DNA of 19,575 bases from Sulfidibacterium sp964473395 (lineage in GTDB: Bacteria; Bacteroidota; Bacteroidia; Bacteroidales; F082): positions 1 to 19,575 of the forward strand of contig CAYYOW010000035.1 in the NCBI GenBank assembly GCA_964473395.1, in the 5' to 3' direction. The notes under the pieces were generated by a model. The model did not search any database and had not been told where the DNA came from. It saw nothing but the letters and a program-made list of their open reading frames with translations. Shown here piece after piece: positions 14,881-19,575 of this stretch. The position numbers and the translations under genes are program-made. Numbering within the stretch: position 1 is the first letter of the stretch; each line of letters begins with the position of its first letter.

Positions 14881-16548
14881 TTATTTCTTTTTCTGCCGGT
14901 AAGTCTTTCCTGATAAGATAGACTCATATAAACTCTTGTTATTCAGCACCGCTACGGCTTTACTCACTTCAACATCGTTTATCAATGCGGAGGCCGTTTT
15001 CCCTTTTTGGTAATAATAACGGGTGGCAATCTCCACACGAAGCATCTCATCTATCTGCTTCTTATGTTTGTCAAGATCTTGTTTCTTTTCTTCTTTTAGG
15101 TCCCTTGAAAGGCTGTCAATAACAGGCTTCAGCGCCTTGAAATAGTTTTCCCTTTTAGCACTCTGTTGCAGCTGTTTAATTAGTGCACCGGTTTCGGTTT
15201 TGTAACTAAAGCCTTTGTTGAGTACAAATTTCTTAAACTGGCTGAAAGTGGAATCGCTGATAAGGAACTTCGTGGGAGGAGCAATGGATTTGTGACGCAG
15301 ACTAAATTCATTGGCAAAATCGAAAATGTAGTTCTGTGCATACAGGTCGGCTGAAACCTGACTAAAAATAGTGGGTTTCATAATAATGTCGGGTTTAATT
15401 CCGCCACCATCCCGAACCACGCGCCCATCAGCAGTTTTAAATGCGTGGGTAAGCGAATCAGGTACTCTTACCGGGCGACCGTTTTTGCCCCTGTGAAAAT
15501 AATTGATAGCCTGGATACAACGTCCGCTGGGGATATAATATTTAGCAATGGTAATTTTAATTTTACCACCATAGGGCAAAGCAATGGTATTTTGCACCAG
15601 CCCTTTTCCAAATGTCTGTTGGCCAATAATAATGCCACGGTCAAGGTCCTGCATGGAACCCGAAACAATTTCCGAAGCGGAAGCAGTATTTCCGTTTACC
15701 AGAATAGCCAGGGGAATTTTACGGTCAATTACCGGCCCGGGTGTTTTATAAACCATGTTATTCGATAAAAGCTTACCTTTTGTGGTCACGATAGTTTGCC
15801 CTTTTTTAACAAAAATATTGGCAATTTTAACTGCTTCGTTCAACAAACCACCACCGTTGTTACGCAAATCAAGGATGACGCCTTTTATGTCATGATTTTC
15901 TTTCAGGCTAATAAAAGCATTACGCACATCGTTGGCAGCATTTGGGCTAAACTGTGTAAGCCGGATATAGCCGATGTCACCACCTACCATGCCATAGTAC
16001 GGCACATTGGGAATTTTTATTTGTTCGCGGGTAAGGTTTAAAGTTGTGTCTTTGGCTGCACCGAAATGCCGGATAGTAAGTTGAAAATGCGACCCGGGAC
16101 CACCTTTCAGAAGTTTGCTAACCGCCAGCGAGGACATATCCTTAGCCGACTTCCCGTTGATGGCAATAATTTTATCACCGGCTTTTAATCCGGATTTTTG
16201 TGCCGGAAAGCCCTCATAAGGCTCTGTAATAACCACATAATCACCCTGTTTCTGAATCATGGAGCCAATACCGCCATAAATACCACTAAGCATCAGGTTA
16301 AAATCGGACATATCCTTTTCGGGAACATAAACCGTGTAGGGATCCATTCCCCTCAGCATATCTTTAATAGCAGTTTGTGTGAGCTGCACCGGATGGATGG
16401 TATCCACATAGTTCAGGTTAAGCTGGTTAAGCACGCCTGAGAAAATCTCAATGCTTTTAGCAACTTTAAAATTGTTATTTTCCTGAGCCTTAAGCCCAAC
16501 GAAGGCCATCAGAAAAAGGCCGGTAATTAAAATATGTTTTTTTATCAT
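14881..16548 (-). CDS. Carboxy-terminal processing peptidase (S41 family, PDZ-containing)
   Basis: Exported serine protease of the CtpA/Prc type that degrades or trims periplasmic proteins from their C-termini. I take the ATG at 16548, which gives 555 residues and an immediate signal peptide (M-I-K-K-H-I-L-I-T-G-L-F-L-M-A-F, cleavage near L-K-A-Q). The frame opens 36 bp earlier (16584), inside the end of yidD, but that start would put 12 residues before the signal. In numbering from 16584: PDZ domain about 97-175, with G-I-G at 105-107 and G-L-K-A-G-D-K-I at 132-139; S41 core from about 200; catalytic Ser302 in N-T-A-S-A-S-E, Lys327 in T-F-G-K-G and Gln331. The C-terminal region (about 405-567) is typical of Bacteroidota members. 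Neighbours do not reveal its substrate. Confidence 0.92.
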   Translation of the reverse strand: MIKKHILITGLFLMAFVGLKAQENNNFKVAKSIEIFSGVLNQLNLNYVDTIHPVQLTQTAIKDMLRGMDPYTVYVPEKDMSDFNLMLSGIYGGIGSMIQKQGDYVVITEPYEGFPAQKSGLKAGDKIIAINGKSAKDMSSLAVSKLLKGGPGSHFQLTIRHFGAAKDTTLNLTREQIKIPNVPYYGMVGGDIGYIRLTQFSPNAANDVRNAFISLKENHDIKGVILDLRNNGGGLLNEAVKIANIFVKKGQTIVTTKGKLLSNNMVYKTPGPVIDRKIPLAILVNGNTASASEIVSGSMQDLDRGIIIGQQTFGKGLVQNTIALPYGGKIKITIAKYYIPSGRCIQAINYFHRGKNGRPVRVPDSLTHAFKTADGRVVRDGGGIKPDIIMKPTIFSQVSADLYAQNYIFDFANEFSLRHKSIAPPTKFLISDSTFSQFKKFVLNKGFSYKTETGALIKQLQQSAKRENYFKALKPVIDSLSRDLKEEKKQDLDKHKKQIDEMLRVEIATRYYYQKGKTASALINDVEVSKAVAVLNNKSLYESILSGKTYRQKKK

Positions 16549-16561
16549 AATCAATAATGTT

Positions 16562-16792
16562 TTAGGGTACAGGGTCGTAACCACTACCTCCCCATGGATT
16601 ACACGAAAGAATTCTTTTCAATGCCATCCTACCGCCTTTAAAAGGCCCGTATTTTTTGATGGCTTCCACACTGTAAACGGAACAGGTAGGCGTATAACGA
16701 CATGCGCGACCAATATAAGGTGATAAGGTGTATTGATAAACCCTAATCAGCAAAATAAAAAACTTACCCAGTAACCTAATCATTTTTTTCAA
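16562..16792 (-). CDS. yidD: Membrane protein insertion efficiency factor YidD
   Basis: Small 76-residue membrane-associated protein that assists YidC-dependent insertion of inner-membrane proteins. The family signature is complete: an N-terminal amphipathic helix (1-18), Y-Q-Y-T-L-S-P-Y-I-G (19-28), C-R-Y-T-P-T-C-S-V-Y (31-40) and C-N-P-W-G-G-S-G-Y-D-P-V (64-75). It overlaps the end of rnpA by 17 bp, the classical rnpA-yidD arrangement. yidC is not the next gene here; a C-terminal processing peptidase follows after 13 bp. Confidence 0.94.
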   Translation of the reverse strand: MKKMIRLLGKFFILLIRVYQYTLSPYIGRACRYTPTCSVYSVEAIKKYGPFKGGRMALKRILSCNPWGGSGYDPVP

Positions 16793-17174
16793 GTAATTGC
16801 TGCAAAATTAGGATTATTTTCTTTTCTATCTCGATGTAGTCCATGTGGACCTTTGCCGTGTATATCAAACCGATAAGAAGCTGGTGCCGGCAATTTTTCT
16901 CCTGTCCCAGAAGAACAGATTTGTTGCGCCGGTACGCTTCACGCATAAGCCTTTTGATCCGGTTACGATCAACGGCTCTTTTAAAATTTCTCTTGGGAAC
17001 AGAGATCAAGACTTTTGGGAGGAGCTGCCCATCCGATGCAAGCGGCATATAAAGCACCTTAAACGGGAAGACAAAAAATGATTTTCCGTTTTTAAAAAGC
17101 TGATCAATCAACTTTTTTTCGTGCATCCGTTCCTCTTTGGCAAAAGTCTGTTTCAATTTTGTATAATTTTCCAC
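16776..17174 (-). CDS. rnpA: Ribonuclease P protein component
   Basis: Protein cofactor of RNase P, which binds the catalytic RNA and helps remove 5' leaders from pre-tRNAs. The protein shows T-F-A-K-E-E-R followed by K-K-L-I-D-Q-L-F-K-N-G-K-S-F, F-P-F-K-V-L-Y and the RNP motif R-A-V-D-R-N-R-I-K-R-L-M-R-E-A-Y-R, diagnostic for RnpA. The start is uncertain because no ATG precedes the conserved part: GTG at 17174 gives 132 residues, while TTG at 17156 gives 126 with a typical M-K-Q-T-F-A-K-E-E-R start. The first ATG (17126) would cut into conserved sequence. rpmH, often upstream of rnpA, is absent; a divergent Usp gene lies there instead. Confidence 0.93.
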   Translation of the reverse strand: MENYTKLKQTFAKEERMHEKKLIDQLFKNGKSFFVFPFKVLYMPLASDGQLLPKVLISVPKRNFKRAVDRNRIKRLMREAYRRNKSVLLGQEKNCRHQLLIGLIYTAKVHMDYIEIEKKIILILQQLLEKND

Positions 17175-17177
17175 ATG

Positions 17178-17185
17178 CAAAAATA
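17178..17185 (-). promoter_or_regulatory. Possible -7 promoter element of the rnpA unit
   Basis: On the minus strand this is TATTTTTG, matching TAnnTTTG. Transcription would begin near 17172, which would favour the TTG start at 17156 over the GTG at 17174. Confidence 0.25.
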
Positions 17186-17345
17186 CGCGGATTTATCCAA
17201 TGCTTTTTCACACACGTATAATTAGGGTATAATTTTAAAACTATTTAACGAAATCCGATTTTCCCAGTTTACATGAAAACACTTGTATATTCGCAAATTT
17301 TTAGTAAATTAGCAGACATACAGATTTAGTAATGAAATTGTGTTG

Positions 17346-17353
17346 TAACTTTG
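17346..17353 (+). promoter_or_regulatory. Promoter -7 element of the Usp-SPOR-Usp operon
   Basis: TAACTTTG matches TAnnTTTG exactly and lies 25 bp before the ATG at 17379, giving a leader of about 20 nt. A weak TTTA element 17 nt upstream could serve as -33. Confidence 0.45.
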
Positions 17354-17378
17354 TGCGGTAACCTAAAGTTTGTGAACT

Positions 17379-18218
17379 ATGAAAACATTACTTGTAGCTT
17401 TCGACTTTTCAAAAAATGCTATCCATGCGCTGGATTATGCTTTGGTTTATGCCCGTAAGATGCATGCCACGGTAGATCTCGTTTGGATTGACAACTCCAG
17501 GCCTGCTGACAGCCTTATCCATACTATTGATGAAGAATTGCGCATTGAAAAGAAAAATTATCTGAATAAAATTATTAAAGACTATGCTACACGTTATCCT
17601 GATATTTCGTTCGATCTGTACCTGGGAAAAGGGAAAATTTATCAGGAGATCAGCAAGATTGCACGCCGGTTAAAAGCAGAGCTTATCTTCACCGGCACCC
17701 ATGGAGTTACGGGGTTTGAGGAATTTTGGATTGGCAGCAATGCCTATCGCATCACCACCACGGCTCCCTGTCCGGTTGTTACCGTAAACAACAGTTACGA
17801 AATTACCGATGTCGTTTCACAAATTCTTTTACCTGTTGATAGCTCTCTGGAAACCAATGAGAAACTCCCTTTTGCAGCGAATATAGCAGATATTTTTGGC
17901 GCTACAATTCAATTGCTCAAAATATACAACACACCACTTAACGTTATCCGTAAGCGTATTGACGGGTTTGCCAAAGAAGCTATTGACTTTCTGGAAAACC
18001 GGAAGGTGAATTTCGAAATTGGAGAGACGGAAGTGAACAATATTGTTTCTGGAATCGTATCCTACGCACAGAAAAAAAATATTGACATAATTGCTATTAT
18101 GACAGAGCAGGGAAACATCACGGCAAACCGTTTCCTTGGTCCTTATGCGCAACAGCTTATCAACACGGCAAAAATACCGGTGATGAGTTTGCGCTCCATG
18201 GATTATGATGATGAATAG
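17379..18218 (+). CDS. Tandem-domain universal stress protein (UspA family)
   Basis: Cytoplasmic universal stress protein of 279 residues made of two UspA folds (about 1-137 and 146-272). The first domain has Asp9 and the ATP-binding pattern G-x2-G-x9-G-S: G106-T-H-G109 and G119-S120. The second domain lacks this pattern and instead has M-T-E-Q (241-244) and L-G-P-Y-A-Q-Q-L (253-260), so it probably does not bind nucleotide the same way. The domain order and the segment G-F-E-E-F-W-I-G-S-N-A are shared with the paralogue two genes downstream. The first gene of an apparent three-gene operon, it lies 9 bp before the SPOR gene. Which stress it answers is unknown. Confidence 0.9.
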   Translation: MKTLLVAFDFSKNAIHALDYALVYARKMHATVDLVWIDNSRPADSLIHTIDEELRIEKKNYLNKIIKDYATRYPDISFDLYLGKGKIYQEISKIARRLKAELIFTGTHGVTGFEEFWIGSNAYRITTTAPCPVVTVNNSYEITDVVSQILLPVDSSLETNEKLPFAANIADIFGATIQLLKIYNTPLNVIRKRIDGFAKEAIDFLENRKVNFEIGETEVNNIVSGIVSYAQKKNIDIIAIMTEQGNITANRFLGPYAQQLINTAKIPVMSLRSMDYDDE

Positions 18219-18227
18219 AAGAATTGT

Positions 18228-18665
18228 TTGAAGAAAATGAAGATGATAAAAGAAAGAAAAAGAAAAGATTTTTTTATTTTGGCAATGTTTTTACTGATGG
18301 CCGGGACACTTTTTGCACAGGACAGTTTGCAAGCAGTTCATGAGGATTTTATTGGAGATGTACGTATCGATACCCTTTTGCAGTTACATGAATTGCAAAA
18401 CAAAAAGTTTCCGGTTATTCCGGGCTACCGGATTCAGATTTACAAAGAATCGGGAAACGCCGCACTGAACAACGCGCTGGCAATTCGTGATAAATTTGAA
18501 AAAAGGTATAGCCTTCCTGCCTACATTACCTTTAATGAACCATACTACAGAGTACGTGTGGGTGATTTCAGAACACGGCTGGATGCTATCCGCTTTCTGG
18601 AAAAAATAAAACGGGCCTATCCGTTGGCATGGGAAATAAAAGATGATATTAAAATTCCAAAATAG
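18228..18665 (+). CDS. Small exported SPOR-domain protein
   Basis: Secreted 145-residue protein with a positively charged N-terminus and hydrophobic signal (about 13-31, ending T-L-F-A-Q) and a C-terminal SPOR-like domain (about 66-142). Typical features are G-Y-R-I-Q-I-Y (66-72), a helix with A-L-N-N-A-L-A-I-R-D-K-F, then Y-Y-R-V-R-V-G-D-F (106-114) and D-A-I-R-F-L-E-K-I. SPOR domains bind peptidoglycan lacking stem peptides, often at division sites. Several Met codons (1, 4, 6) could start translation; ATG 18228 is the longest reading. It is sandwiched between two Usp genes, which is an odd pairing of envelope and cytoplasmic functions. Confidence 0.82.
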   Translation: MKKMKMIKERKRKDFFILAMFLLMAGTLFAQDSLQAVHEDFIGDVRIDTLLQLHELQNKKFPVIPGYRIQIYKESGNAALNNALAIRDKFEKRYSLPAYITFNEPYYRVRVGDFRTRLDAIRFLEKIKRAYPLAWEIKDDIKIPK

Positions 18666-18686
18666 TTCACTATAAAATTAGGTATC

Positions 18687-19535
18687 ATGGGTAAAAAAAT
18701 TGTTGTTGGTGTCGATTTTTCCGATTGCTCAATGAATGCACTCGAACATGCTGTTATCATCGCCCACAGAGCAAAGGCAGGCGTCACCATGGTGTGGGCC
18801 AACCATCTGGACTATTCCAAAGAAATTTTTTCGGTAGAGCCTGACCACATCCGCGCCGAAGTTCAGGAACGTTTCGTTAAGCTTATTAAAAAGTACAGCC
18901 CGCAACTTGCGGCAGGCACCGAGATTGATTACCGCATGGAAAAGGGCAAAGTATATAAAGTAATTTGCCATGTGGCCAAAGAGGTGGACGCTTTCCTTCT
19001 TATTGTTGGAACCCATGGCTCATCAGGTTTTGAAGAGTTTTGGATTGGTAGTAATGCCAACCGTATTGTTTCTGCCAGCAAACTCCCCATAATCACCATA
19101 AGGGCAGGTGTAGACTCAAACAAGAACCTGAAAATCATTGTTATGCCTTTGGACAGTACCAAAATAACCCGTCAAAAACTTCCCATAACCGCCCTGCTGG
19201 CCAAATATTTTGACGCGGAAATTCATATCCTCGGCGTTTATACCTCCACGGTGGATAATATTCGCTACCGTATTAAGAATTACGTAGCACAATCAGAAAC
19301 GTACTTAAAAGAAAATGGTGTTCGTTACCGTACTGTTTATCTGGATGCCAGCAACATTACCGATACCGTATTGGACTATGCCAAAAAAGTGAATGCCAAC
19401 CTGATTTCCATCATGACCGAGCAGGAGACGACCACGGCAAATCTCTGGATTGGCCCTTATGCCGCACAAATGGTAAATCACTCTCCCATACCAGTTCTAA
19501 GTGTACATATTGAGAATGCCGGATATCTGGTATAA
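18687..19535 (+). CDS. Tandem-domain universal stress protein (UspA family), paralogue
   Basis: Second two-domain UspA protein (282 residues), with the same layout as the one at 17379. Domain 1 (about 1-140) carries Asp10 and G108-T-H-G111 with G121-S122, fitting G-x2-G-x9-G-S. Domain 2 (about 148-275) has M-T-E-Q (243-246) and I-G-P-Y-A-A-Q-M (255-262) without the nucleotide motif. The G-F-E-E-F-W-I-G-S-N-A segment is identical to that of the first paralogue, but overall similarity is clearly partial, so the duplication is not recent. It starts 21 bp after the SPOR gene and ends just before a strong terminator. Confidence 0.9.
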   Translation: MGKKIVVGVDFSDCSMNALEHAVIIAHRAKAGVTMVWANHLDYSKEIFSVEPDHIRAEVQERFVKLIKKYSPQLAAGTEIDYRMEKGKVYKVICHVAKEVDAFLLIVGTHGSSGFEEFWIGSNANRIVSASKLPIITIRAGVDSNKNLKIIVMPLDSTKITRQKLPITALLAKYFDAEIHILGVYTSTVDNIRYRIKNYVAQSETYLKENGVRYRTVYLDASNITDTVLDYAKKVNANLISIMTEQETTTANLWIGPYAAQMVNHSPIPVLSVHIENAGYLV

Positions 19536-19550
19536 AACAAGCCCTAATAA

Positions 19551-19575
19551 AAAAACCGGCCAGAAGCCGGTTTTT
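19551..19575 (+). terminator. Terminator of the Usp-SPOR-Usp operon
   Basis: A perfect 10-bp stem (19551-19560 with 19566-19575) closes a 5-nt loop CAGAA and ends in at least five T at the window edge. It starts 16 bp after the last stop codon of the operon. Confidence 0.85.

Noticed and set aside
17216..17234. Direct repeat GTATAATT twice, 11 nt apart, between rnpA and the Usp operon
   Set aside because: It is short and AT-rich; a third copy lies inside rnpA, so the motif is not specific enough to call an operator.

Overview
The window looks like a chromosomal segment from a member of the Bacteroidota, most likely a Bacteroidales-type or related marine lineage. Three things suggest this: moderate-to-low GC with AT-rich gaps; several gene starts preceded by the Bacteroidota -7 element TAnnTTTG and no Shine-Dalgarno sequence; and protein types typical of the phylum, namely a multi-SLBB Wza-like exporter, a TlpA-type lipoprotein with an extra N-terminal domain, tandem-domain UspA proteins and a small secreted SPOR protein. 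I found no rRNA or tRNA genes, CRISPR array, intact insertion sequence or replication origin.

Layout. (1) 1-3611: an incoming terminator, about 780 bp without a gene, then one large outer-membrane polysaccharide-export protein (SLBB/Wza type) with its own terminator. (2) 3546-3881: the gap holds what looks like a decayed, frameshifted gene on the minus strand. (3) 4065-6276: a compact two-gene nitric oxide reductase operon, norC-norB. NorC carries an extra C-terminal cytochrome c domain, and both genes have perfect AAGGAGG ribosome binding sites, unlike their neighbours. The operon ends in a strong hairpin shared with the convergent genes. (4) 9913-6285, minus strand: a three-gene unit of a secreted protein of unknown function, a SAM methyltransferase and a TlpA-like thioredoxin lipoprotein. 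(5) 10021-11596: a YifB/ComM-type AAA+ ATPase, divergent from unit 4. (6) 17185-11688, minus strand: rnpA, yidD, a C-terminal processing peptidase, an O-antigen-ligase-like membrane protein, cytidine deaminase and a ChaN-like protein, mostly tightly packed. (7) 17346-19575: a three-gene stress-type operon, Usp - SPOR - Usp, closed by a near-perfect terminator at the window edge.

Function. The norCB pair would reduce NO to N2O in the cytoplasmic membrane, taking electrons through the two hemes c of NorC. No norQ, norD, nitrite reductase or N2O reductase is present, so here it reads as NO detoxification or a stand-alone denitrification step. The remaining genes are mostly envelope and housekeeping functions. 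The points most worth a second look are the diheme NorC, the lineage-atypical Shine-Dalgarno sequences on norCB, the decayed gene just upstream, the cluster of palindromes in front of cytidine deaminase, and the paralogous Usp genes flanking a SPOR protein.
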